A program made the translations under genes and the position numbers. From Epiperipatus broadwayi (Eukaryota; Onychophora; Udeonychophora; Euonychophora; Peripatidae): DNA of 64,000 bases. The notes under the pieces are model-generated. The model had not been told where the DNA came from. It ran no database searches and saw only the letters and a list, made by a program, of their open reading frames with translations. This document shows, piece after piece, positions 1 through 16,106 of the stretch (its first letter is position 1; each line of letters starts with the position of its first letter). Location: contig JAQFVV010006215.1 of NCBI GenBank assembly GCA_028023455.1, positions 11,267,524-11,331,523 on the forward strand, given 5' to 3'.

Positions 1-512
1 CTACCATTATCTCACATATAAGCTAGCTTAATGCAATTAAAATAATGCACTGACAATAATTTTCTTCCCTTTTTCTTTTTATTTATAAAATTCTATTAGT
101 TTTTAAAATAAAATTTTAGCTAAAATAAAATTAAATTTTAAGAATAACAAGATAATCTTGCGTGTACTGTTGACTTGTTATTACTATTTCAATACAGTTA
201 AATGCCAATCTAAATATGAGCCAATTTAATTAAATGTTTGTATGCACTTCTTCATTTACATATGGATATAGATGAAATGTGTAAGTAAAATGAACATTTA
301 TGATAAATCAAAAAAATATATAATTTAGCAATCTGAAACTTCATTTAGCATGGCAAAAATATTAATACAGCATTAAAATTAAATTGAGTAACATGGCATT
401 GTAATGACTTAATCCTCCCCTATGAAATTAAAAGAATCTTATAAGGCATTCAAATTAGGCTATTTTGAGATATGAATTTATATATAATAATAGTCCTTAG
501 TTTTAGCTAAAC

Positions 513-593
<81 letters not shown>

Positions 594-1132
594 CCATTAA
601 TCTACACTTACAATATATGTAATTATGCATTATGCAATTAATTTGCTTGTTAATAAGTAGTATTCTGATAATAATAAATTAAAATATATACAGAATAATC
701 ATACAATTCCAAAAAAAAAAAAAAAAATTATGCTAATAAATTTTTTTTAAATGGTTTTTTCCCTACATTTGTGATTCTAAATAAACACACACAAGCACAA
801 ATTTTTATCAAAAAATAATTAATTGAAGTTATTTATATTTTCAAAAATTAGTAATAGTATTTGATTCTCAGAATTAAAACAAAAACTACTTTATTTCTTA
901 ATCCACTTTATTTATTATAGTAATATTTTAATTGACTTAAATCACTATGTGACTGCTTTCTAATAAATAAATTATTATTACTATTTGAACTAATGACAAA
1001 GGGTAGGAAGAAGCCCTAGAAAGAAATGTGACTATATTATCAAATTTACATAAACTCAATTAAGAATTGAATAAATGTCAATAAGAGGTTTTTAATTTTT
1101 TTTATTTGTAAATATACATAGAAATAAAACAG
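1..1132. other. AT-rich non-coding DNA
   Basis: No gene, RNA gene or recognisable element is visible. Stops are dense in all frames. The segment contains a long TA tract at 515-590 and short A runs near 711-727. Confidence 0.6.
515..590. repeat. (TA)n microsatellite
   Basis: About 76 bp of uninterrupted TA dinucleotide. This is simple sequence with no associated gene. Confidence 0.95.
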
Positions 1133-1250
1133 AATTGTTACTTTTATTAAAACAGGCAAAACTCACTATACGTATTGCCACACGCAGCAAGCTAGAGTAA
1201 TCAATGGATGCCAGAAGGCTTGTGCATAAAATCGCCATCTAGTGCTACTC

Positions 1251-1309
1251 ATCCAATATCCCCAGACTAGTTTCTGGCTTGTGGCCTTCATCAGTGAGGA
1301 GCCTTGAAT
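1251..1309 (-). ncRNA. Type I hammerhead ribozyme (family A, best core)
   Basis: Read on the minus strand. Helix I 5' side is ATTCAAGGCTCCTCA, then core CTGATGA, stem II GGC-CACAA-GCC (flanked by an A/A mismatch), core GAA, stem III palindrome ACTAGT, cleavage base C, and helix I 3' side TGGGGATATTGGAT. Helix I forms six pairs next to the core (one G-U), an internal loop, then six more pairs (one G-U). All core bases expected of a hammerhead are present. The odd point is A/A where most natural hammerheads have G-C at positions 10.1/11.1, so activity may be reduced. Predicted cleavage is between 1264 and 1265. Confidence 0.75.
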
Positions 1310-1719
1310 CTGAGAGCACTGCACCTAGATCTTAGGATCTAAGGCAACCCTCTAGCAGCCACCCTTTATCTCCACTTAACTACAAAACCATGAGTCTTAA
1401 ATTGAAAACACCTTAATATTTTCAATCCAGGCTTATTAGCTTATATAGTCATATAAGTCTGAACTCAGTTCAGCCATCATACATTTTGGCGTCTCTGGTT
1501 CTTTAATAACCATAGACACCACTATCCTATTAGGCAGGATTGGTTTTAAGCCAATAAACATCACATGATCATCATTTCTTAGGCTTACTTATAACTGTTA
1601 TTAAAACAGGTAAAACTCACTATACATATTGACATATACAGCAAGCTAGAGTAATCAATGGATACCATAAGGCTTGTGCATAAAATCCCCATCTAGTGTC
1701 CACTCATCCAATTTCCCCA

Positions 1720-1762
1720 AATAAGGTCACAAGCCAAAAACTAGTCTGGGGATATTGGATGA
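1720..1762 (+). ncRNA. Damaged hammerhead at the head-to-head junction
   Basis: The plus-strand unit begins with a degraded first core, keeps CACAAGCC and ACTAGTC, and reads AAAA where GAAA is expected. The minus-strand unit stops at 1719, the first base after its own predicted cleavage site. The junction therefore sits on the ribozyme. Confidence 0.55.
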
Positions 1763-2139
1763 GTAGGCACTAGATGGGGATTTTATGCACAAGTCTTCTG
1801 GCATCCATTGATTACTCTAGATTGCTGTGTGTGGCAATACATATAGTGAGTTTTGCCTGTTTTAATAACAGTCATAAGAAAGCATAAGAAATGGTGATCA
1901 TGTGATGTTTATTGGCTTAAAACCAATCCTGCCTAATAGGATAGTGGTGGCTATGGTTATTAAAGAACCAAAGACACCAAAACTGAGTTCAGACTTATAT
2001 GACTATATAAGCTAATGAGCTTGGATTGAAAATATTAAGGTGTTTTCAATTTAAGATTCATAGTTTTGTAGTTAAATGGAGATAAAAGGTGGCTGCTAGA
2101 GAGTTGCATTAGATCCTAAGATCTAGGTGCACTGCTCTC

Positions 2140-2204
2140 AGATCCAAGGCTCCTCACTGACAAAGGCCACAAGACAGAAACTATTCTGGGGATATTGAGA
2201 TGAG
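2140..2204 (+). ncRNA. Decayed family A hammerhead
   Basis: The core reads CTGACAA instead of CTGATGA. GGCCACAAG, GAAAC and TTCTGGGGATATTG remain. Stem II and stem III are each mutated, so it is probably inactive. Confidence 0.55.
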
Positions 2205-2366
2205 TAGGCACTAGATGGGGATTTTATGCACAAGCCTTCTGGAATCCATTGATTACTCTAGCCTGCTGTGTGTGACAATATGTATATGAGTTTTGGCTGT
2301 TTTAATAACAGTTATAAGCAAGCATAAGAAATGGTGATCATGAGATGTTAATTGTTCCTTTTAATA

Positions 2367-2457
2367 ATACTGTAAATAAAACTATATATTGCATCTAATT
2401 ATATAATTAATATTAATTTTGATTTTTTTGATCATATGCAATTGCTGTGATATTTAC

Positions 2458-2492
<35 letters not shown>

Positions 2493-4594
2493 ATCACTAA
2501 TAACATCCATTCAATAAACAAAAAGGACTTTATAGCCTTGTCCCAAAAGTGCAATATGTAAATTACAAATTTACATATTAACTATTGAGTATTAATGTCA
2601 TGTTTTCTCCTAATAACACCAGTTTAGTTGCTAAGTTTGATTACTGTGACATTATGCCTGCCCAGGTCAAAAATACTGCTAAGTGAGGTAGTAAATTGTA
2701 AAGTAAAGTTTAATATTTTTTGGCAAGTTTATTAATATTACTTATAGAATTATATAGCTAACGAAAGGAAGCAAAATTTGATAGAGTTACATAAATTTTG
2801 AAAATAATAGATATTTTTTAATTATAAAACCTGAATTCTATTTGATATTATTTTAGTGAATGATTATTAAATTGTTCTTAGCTATAAATAATGTTATTTT
2901 CACATATTTATTTTGTTTAATCTATTAAAAAAATAACAGAACAAAGTTTCACTTTATATTTTTAATTATAGTTTGGTCTATTTTTATTACATAGAATTAC
3001 TTGTTAAATGTTTTTTTTTTTTAAATTTAAACTTGATTTAACTTTTCATACAACAGTTAATAATATCACACAGGTGAGTAATATTGTTCCCCTCTCTTTT
3101 TCAGATATTCCCGGCTTGATCAGTGGCAATATTAGCATGGAAATTGAACCTGAAATCTTTAGATTTGTGAATACTGAATTAAGATGATGCTCTAACTAAC
3201 TAGGCTATTTCGTCAAAGGCATCATTCAATAGAATTTTTATAGATTTATTTATAAAGGTCTGCTTGATTTCTCCATTTTCTTTTAAGAGCAACATTAATT
3301 GGTGTTGTTTCCTAACCTTATGAATTATCACATATAATGTTTGGAAAGCACTCATTAACTTAAGTTCTCAAATATATTAAATTTCTTTTTAACTATTGCC
3401 TTTCACAGAATAGCTAACCAGTCAGAGCATTATATTAAATTCATTATTTTCAATTCAGGTCCCAGTTTGGTTTCCATGCTAGTACTGTTACAATCAATGA
3501 AGCAATATCTGAAGAAAAGAGAAAAATAATACCACTCACAACATAATGTTATATATTAATCTTTTGTGCTTTAACTAAAGGTTAATGTATTTGAAAAGTT
3601 AAAATAAAATATGGTTTTTCTAAAGACATTTAACAATTAATTTTAGATGATGGAAATAGTTCACCACATATTTATGGAAAAATGTCATTTTCATAAACTT
3701 TTATATACATGGATACACACATGCTGGAATATATACTGCTATTTTTAAAATAACGATAAAAATTTTATAAAATGTAATTGAATGATTTTTCAGCAATCTT
3801 GCAAATTAAATAAATATATATTAAAAGTTATATTAACTTTATTTGAATTTTTTACACCTATGAAAAAGTAAAAAAAAAAAAAGTGTTATAAAACAAATAT
3901 AAGTTCAGTAAATGATAGATTTTTATTTACATCTTAACGATAACACTTTTAAAGCAATTTCTTTCCGGACTATCTCTTATCTTCATTTATTGAACTTTTC
4001 TGAAAAGTCAATAAAAAACTTCCAGTTACCTGATGAAAAAAAAAATTGGAGAAATCTTTATCAATAACCATAAAGTGGTAGAAGATAGTGCTACTCTGAA
4101 AGCCTAGATGATTTGACATTTTTATTATTATTAAAAATGTCATTTCATATAATCGCACTTTCGGTTTAAAATTTAAAGTTTTAAGTTATATATATATGTT
4201 TAAAAGTTTCTACCCAAAAGCGTTTTAGAATATCTAGGCAATAGGATACTATGAACAAACAATAACTCTTAATCGCGATTATTAACCAAGTCTTAGCATA
4301 ATTTTATTTAAGCCTCTCCATATTTTAAAGTTACCTTACATATTTTGAAATTGACATGCAGAATTAGAGATTCATTTATTAAAAATTTAACTTTAGAAAA
4401 GACAGAAATAAAAAAATATTTGGAGTAAGATTTTTACATAACTGTAATACTGCTTAAAATATAATTATAAAAGAAATTAAATGATTGTAGATAGCACTAC
4501 AAATTATATAAGTAACTCATTTCTTAATAATTTGGAGATGGTTTACAAATGACAAGGTTAAACTAAAAAAAAAAATGCAAATTCAATTTGTAAG
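2367..4594. other. AT-rich non-coding DNA
   Basis: Nothing gene-like is visible. A (TA)n tract lies at about 2460-2490. A T run followed by TTTTCAG near 3085-3104 resembles a splice acceptor, but no convincing exon follows. Confidence 0.5.
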
Positions 4595-4620
4595 CAATCT
4601 TGTTAATAAAAACCCATATG

Positions 4621-4632
4621 ACTATATAAGCT
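4621..4632 (+). promoter_or_regulatory. TATA box of a family A copy
   Basis: ACTATATAAGC lies at the extreme 5' end of the insertion. The same motif occurs in the copies near 2006 and 56747 in the same place relative to the hammerhead, roughly 150 bp upstream of the core. Confidence 0.45.
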
Positions 4633-4760
4633 AATGGGCTTGGATTGAAAACATTAAGGTATTTTTAATTTAAGACTCATAGTTTTGTAGTTAAATGGAG
4701 ATAAAAGGTGGTTGCTGGAGGGTTGCATTAGATCTTAAGATCTAGATGCAGTGCTCTCAG

Positions 4761-4820
4761 ATCCAAGGCTCCTCACTGACAAAGGCCATAAACCATAAAC
4801 TAGTCTGGGGATATTGGATG
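4761..4820 (+). ncRNA. Decayed family A hammerhead
   Basis: Helix I halves (ATCCAAGGCTCCTCA and TGGGGATATTGGAT) are intact. The core reads CTGACAA and GAAAC has become TAAAC, so cleavage is unlikely. The expected site would be 4805/4806. Confidence 0.6.
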
Positions 4821-4995
4821 AGTAGGCAGTAGATGGGGATTTTATGCACAAGCCTTCTGGCATCCATTGATTACTCTAGCTTGCTGTGTGTGGCAATATA
4901 TATAGTGAGTTTTGCCTGTTTTAACAACAGTTATACACAAGCATAAGAGGAGGTAGTCATGTAATATTTATTGGCTTAAAACCAATCTTGTTAAT

Positions 4996-10943
<5,948 letters not shown>

Positions 10944-11072
10944 AAAAGCTGGCAGTAGTCAAGCGTTGGTGGCCTAGCAGTTACCATAGCTGTCTTCCAA
11001 GCAGCTGACCCAGGTTCACTTCCCGGTCAATGCTTTGACATATAAAAAATAAAAATAAAAAAGCTGGCAGTA
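10944..11072 (+). mobile_element. tRNA-Gly-derived SINE with 14-bp target duplication
   Basis: Bases 10963-11034 read like a tRNA-Gly with a TCC anticodon: GCGTTGGTGG at the start, the anticodon loop CTTCCAA, and a T-arm GGTTCACTTCC. It is followed by TTTGACAT and an A-rich tail. The direct repeat AAAAGCTGGCAGTA flanks it (10944-10957 and 11059-11072), so it is a retroposed copy rather than a working tRNA gene. A second SINE near 52.9 kb shares the 3' sequence ATGCT(T/A)TGACAT plus A tail, suggesting one family. Confidence 0.8.
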
Positions 11073-14000
11073 ATAGATGAAGTGAAAAAAATAAACTTTA
11101 ATTTTAGAATTTAATATGCTACAATAATACAAAACAGTTTGGAGATATCTTACTAAGGACTTAAGAAAGTACAACTATAAAATAGCCAAATGTATTGAAA
11201 TTATTAAATTGTTATTTATGTAAAAAAAAAAAAAAAAATCGTAATTTTGTTTTTTAAAAAAAAACAAAATAAAATTGTCCAATCCTCACATAATTTGTGC
11301 CCAGTCTTGGTTTTAAATTTTAATTTAATCCTTACCTAATAAAATTTATATGTTTCAGACTACAATCATAAAACATTACTAAATAAATGTAGTCTCTACA
11401 AAGTATTGCTGAAAAATAAAAAAAGGATTGAAATGATAAGCAAATTAGGTTGTATAACTAATCAAAAAGTAAAACTAGCCTATTTGAAATTGCAATGTGT
11501 TTATTTATTCTATTATATATAGACAGTACATGCATTTATCAAGTGGGCTACTTCTAAGTTTGTTGAAGATTTCCACAAGGATTTCTGGAAGCTAAGAAGA
11601 CATCTATGAAGGTTTATGAAGCACATAAATGATGATTGTTGAATACTGTTCAAGCTGGTGCAAGATCATATGTATAACGGGATAAATACTGTTGTAATTG
11701 GAACAACCACATCAAAATGTGCATCAGGAACATTATATAAAAATTTGATAGAGTAACAGACCCATTAATTACTAGCAGACTAAACTTCATTAAGTTGTCA
11801 CCATGAATAAGAGACAGAGTAAACACCATCAACTATAAATTGTTGAATATTTTGTGAATTCTACCAATCCTTAAAAGTGTGTTACGTTTAAATTACTACT
11901 ATGTTATTGACATTGTTAATATTAATGAATTATATATCAAGTATTACCTGATTTAGGCTTATTCTATCAGGAATATACAAGAGTCTCCATCAGTTCTAAA
12001 GCACTAGAAATCTCACACTGCAACCATCAATTAAAAATGCTTATGTGTTTTTTTTACTACTTTTTAAGGATAAGTAAAACGTCGGCTGAGGAGTAAAGTT
12101 TTTTTTACAATAAAAGATAACTTCAACATGTTTTTTATATTTAAACTTGTTATCAGCACAACTATTTGTGGGGTAACTAATGTTAAACTGTTAAAGTATA
12201 AAACTTTATTGAAAATGAATTTTATATATATAAATTTGAGTCATCAGTATTAAATTACAAATTTATTTACAACTTAATTGATAACCTTTTTAATAAGGGA
12301 ATAATTATCAAATTTAATCTGTAAAAAAAAAAAGAAATTAAATCATTTTTAATTATTATATAAATTAATTAACATCATTACTAGTAAATCTGACAGCAAT
12401 TAATTTCTGTTATTTTAAATATATCTTTTTTTTTTCTTGTGATTTGTAATTTTCGAAAAATATTTCAACAGATAATATAGCGTTTACTATCGTTAAAAGA
12501 AAAAAGAAAGTTGAAGATTTGTTACATGTTTTCGTTTGGGGTCACGGCTAGAAAGACCTTGCTTTTGATAGGGGGAAAAAGATCGAACTGAAAAGATTAT
12601 ATTGGAGATGCAGTTAGAATAGATCACAACTACAGTTTTGTGTAGATTAGAATTCAACACATTAGAGTTTGTTTAGTTTGAGATTAGAAAGATTAGTAGG
12701 GGTTTTTTTTCGTTTAGCAAAAAGTAAATGGAAAGAAAAAATATAAAGACCTTAAAACTTTCTGAGTTTATTTATTTGAAAAGTATTAATGAAACACTTA
12801 CAGAAAATATCATAAATAAATAAAAACACCTGAAAACATTGTTTAAAATATAAAAAAGTGAGTTGTTTTGTAAAAATCAAATAAAAGATAAAAAGGTGTT
12901 AAATAGGCTACTGCAGATCAAGTTTCCCCGTCATCTCTCCAAAAAAAAAAAAAAAAAAAAAACAGCGACAAAGTCACTACTCAACAGATTAGTCAATTTC
13001 TAGAAAGTAAGACTTTTGAGATGCTTTTTGCCTTGTTTTACACTCTAACTAAAAAATAACTAGATATCCATTTACTGATCAATAACTAGATTACTAATTA
13101 GGATGGCTATTAGCGAGTTATCTTTAAAAAAGGATATTATAAATTTTCTTGGAAATCCTCAGTTAGATTTAAAAGTTTTACTCGCATTTGAATTTTAGAT
13201 CGTGGATGCAATACTTATTTCACCATAAGTCAAAGTTTAAGAATACTTGCAACTGGGAATTTTTAAAAGCATTCACATGCAATTACATGAAATGTGTACA
13301 TAAATAAATACATGTATTATAAATATACAATTACTATATATTACTTTCAATTATATATATATATCTTACAACTAGTTTATACATATCTGTTAATCTGAAT
13401 ATTTTATTAAATGTAATATTAAATTCTTTCTGCGAATATTTAATGCATGTATAAATATGGTCATTCACTTACACACATCAAGGAAATAAAATAGTAAGGA
13501 TTCAAAACATTTAAACATTTAGATGAACTAAAAATGCATTGAAAAACTCCAATATTTTAAAGAATAGTATCTATATTGCATATGGTTAAGCATTATAAAT
13601 ATACAAATGAAATACTGTTTCAGAGTACTGGTATATTGTCTGTAGAAAAGGATTTCAACTATATTGAAAAAATGTCATTAAATAAAATAAAATCCTTTGA
13701 TTTTTCACATGAAAAAAGTTATATCTTTACATATACTTTTGCTGTTAAAACTCTTTTATGATTTCGGTATTTACATTATAAATAAACAAGCATAAACCAA
13801 CATGGTAGATTTGTGGTATTTCATATCTATGCTTGAGATTAATAAACTTCACAATCATTATTTCCAGCTATTTTAATCTTTGAGTTGTCAGTTGAATGGT
13901 TTTTAAGAAAGAATAATGTAAAAATATACTTATATGTGTCTGCATTCACTTTTTATGAAAAGAGGCTCTCATTCTTTAGAAGCTGTACAAGTTAGTGGTT

Positions 14001-14160
14001 GATAATTTAAGTCAGAGGATGCTAAACAACTCTGGACCTTACATTTCATCATTTGTAAATTATTGCACATAGTAAAAAAAACTATTCAATTTTAAATGAA
14101 ATACTGACTTTGTGAATTAGAGGGAAAAACAATTTCATTTGAAAAATTAGCATGTTCTTT
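11073..14160. other. AT-rich non-coding DNA
   Basis: A runs at 11222-11238 and 12940-12961 are the only simple repeats of note. No gene is supported. Confidence 0.5.
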
Positions 14161-14374
14161 ATTACGATAGAATGACAGCCTGTTAAGCTAATTGCGCAGA
14201 CGTTGTGAGAATGTTATTAATAAATGAATACCTTCGAACAACCACATGATATAGTATTTATATAAGAGTAAAAGGAATCCTCTTACTCTTACGACTCAAA
14301 TGTTTATTCATTTATTAATAACATTCTCACAGCGTCTGCGCAATTAGCTTAACAGGCTGTCATTCTATCGTAAT
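14161..14374. repeat. Fold-back (palindromic) element, 69-bp arms
   Basis: Arms at 14161-14229 and 14306-14374 are near-perfect inverted complements (ATTACGATAGAATGACAGCC at the outer end). The 76-bp loop holds a smaller hairpin, TAAGAGTAA against TTACTCTTA. It encodes nothing. It looks like a MITE or fold-back element, but no clear target duplication is visible. Confidence 0.7.
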
Positions 14375-15039
14375 TATAATCGCAAGCAAGACGTTATAAA
14401 ATAAATGCTTATTCATGTTCTTTATTATAATAGTGCAAATAATAAAAATATAAATAAAGTGGGCATTATTACAAATAAAAAATAGAAAAATAATATTACA
14501 GAGATTGATAATATATGAGACAAAGTCACCCGATGAGTTACTCAACTTATTTAACAGATACTAAATATAGATAATCTACATTTAAAAAGAGAAAGCTTAA
14601 AGAGAGAACTCTCAAATCTCAACCCAAGATAGGAAATTTATAAAAATAAGAAACATTTTATCTTTAACCTAAATTCTTATTTATATAGGCCAATTTACTA
14701 TACAGAAAAAGAATCAGAATTAAAACCAATTCTTTTTTTATGTTGCACTTCAAGTATACAATAGTCAAATATGTTTAAAAATACATATATACAAGCAACA
14801 AAGATTACAAATTATAAAATTATCATAGAAAAGCCTTTTTTGGCAAATTATGTTTTTTGCCCTTTTCAATATGTCTCCACCATTTAAAGCACATACAATG
14901 ACATCTATATCAATACATGAGAGAAGACAGATAAACAAATGGATATCTGACACGATCTATTATGTGATTTTTTTTCTCAATTCTACTACAAAATTACTCT
15001 ATTATATATATTGAATGGATATATATCCACATATATTAA

Positions 15040-16098
15040 TTAATTAACTATCCATTCTTTATCCATTAACCACTTATTATTTAACTTAATGGATGTTTTG
15101 TATATATTCATACAGTTGTTTTTATTATACATGATATAGTTTGTTTCATATATTTTACGTCTATTAACATTTTTAATATAATCAAGAACACTTATATTAT
15201 CAATACAATTTATTTTATGTCCATACTGCAAATAATGAACATATAACACAGATCTATCATCTTTCCTAGCAATAGCATCATTGTGTTCTTTAGCTCTTTC
15301 TCCCAATTGCTTTGATGTCTGGCCATAGTAAACCATATTACAAAAATTACATCTAATTTTATAAACCATTCCTCTCATATTTTATATCATCTTTCATCCT
15401 ACAATTAGTTATAAATTTATCCAAATTTTTGCTATTAGCCCATGCCACATTAATGTTTTTATCTATATAATTTTTACTTTTTTTATTTAATATATTATAT
15501 ACACTAGGCAAATATGAAATTTTTATCCACTTCTTTTGTTTATTAGTCCTACATCTATTATTATTCGTGCTATTTACCCCATATTGTGAAAATATATTGT
15601 CAATACTATGCACTGCATATCCATATCCCATATATGTTTGTTTAAATTTATCCTTCTGTAACATAGCAATATTTCTATCTGTATTAAATCTATTGTTCCT
15701 ATATTTAAAATTCTTAATTACACTCATCTTTTGTATCCAAGGTTGTTTTGAATCAATTGATATAATTTTCCTTAATTTATAATCTTTAATAAAATGCTTA
15801 ATTATAATATCATTATTTTGATTTAAAATAATTTCAATATCTAAATACCTTATTTCATTATCAATTTCTTTCATAGTAAACCTAATATTATCAACATTAT
15901 TATTAAATTGTTTATATAAATTTATATATTGCCATCTTATTGCCAATTATAAAACTATCATCTAAATATCTAAAATAATGTAGTACTTCTTTTTTAATTA
16001 TAGTGCCTTTTATAATATTGATTTCCATGTCATTAATGAACATAGATGCCATAAGCCCACTAATCGCGCATCCCATTACCCATCCCTTATTTATTTAT
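15040..16098 (-). pseudogene. PLE1 left copy: RT C-terminus plus GIY-YIG endonuclease
   Basis: A 5'-truncated Penelope polyprotein on the minus strand. The reading starts just before the RT motif-B-like region (16098 downwards), passes the conserved RYLDIEIILN segment and ends with the endonuclease. The GIY-YIG signature appears as MVYKI...VYYGQ, followed by ERAKEH, a later histidine pair and the glutamate in YETNYI. A CNFC pair lies between the first GIY-YIG strand and the YYG motif. A 2-bp loss near 15365-15375 relative to the right copy shifts the frame between RT and endonuclease. Where the right copy has a stop in the RT tail, this copy has a glutamine. The family enzyme nicks DNA and primes reverse transcription; this copy cannot make a complete enzyme. 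Confidence 0.8.
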
Positions 16099-16106
16099 GG
16101 AAGTCT

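Larger units (their letters stand above)
1133..2366. mobile_element. Family A hammerhead repeat, head-to-head dimer
   Basis: A minus-strand unit (about 1150-1719) meets a plus-strand unit (about 1720-2349), so the whole can fold back on itself. Each unit has a TATA-like ACTATATAAGC or its degraded form, then a hammerhead core, then a conserved tail ending near TTATTGGCTTAAAACC. The flanks carry an imperfect 17-bp duplication (1133-1149 and 2350-2366; 15 of 17 match), which suggests a single insertion event. No protein is encoded. Predicted hammerhead cleavage sites lie at 1264/1265 (minus), 1746/1747 (plus, damaged) and 2186/2187 (plus, damaged), giving cleavage-to-cleavage units of 455 and 440 bp. 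The arrangement resembles retrozymes or Penelope-like element pseudo-LTRs; assignment to either is inference. Confidence 0.75.
4595..4995 (+). mobile_element. Family A hammerhead repeat with 13-bp target duplication
   Basis: The insertion (4608-4982, 375 bp) is flanked on both sides by CAATCTTGTTAAT (4595-4607 and 4983-4995). It begins just upstream of the TATA-like ACTATATAAGC and ends at TTATTGGCTTAAAAC. A start close to a TATA box plus a target duplication fits retroposition of an RNA started near that promoter, which is inference. It is a single plus-strand copy with no inverted partner. Confidence 0.8.

Noticed and set aside
10963-11034. Functional tRNA-Gly(TCC) gene
   Set aside because: The acceptor stem is mismatched, an A-rich tail follows, and a perfect target duplication flanks it. 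It is a retroposed SINE copy.
14870-14960. Hammerhead at the PLE1 ends (TTGATATAGATGTC...GACATATTGAAAAG)
   Set aside because: A GATGTC/GACAT hairpin and GAAAA exist, but the first core does not fit CTGANGA, and no stem III with cleavage triplet or helix I could be built.
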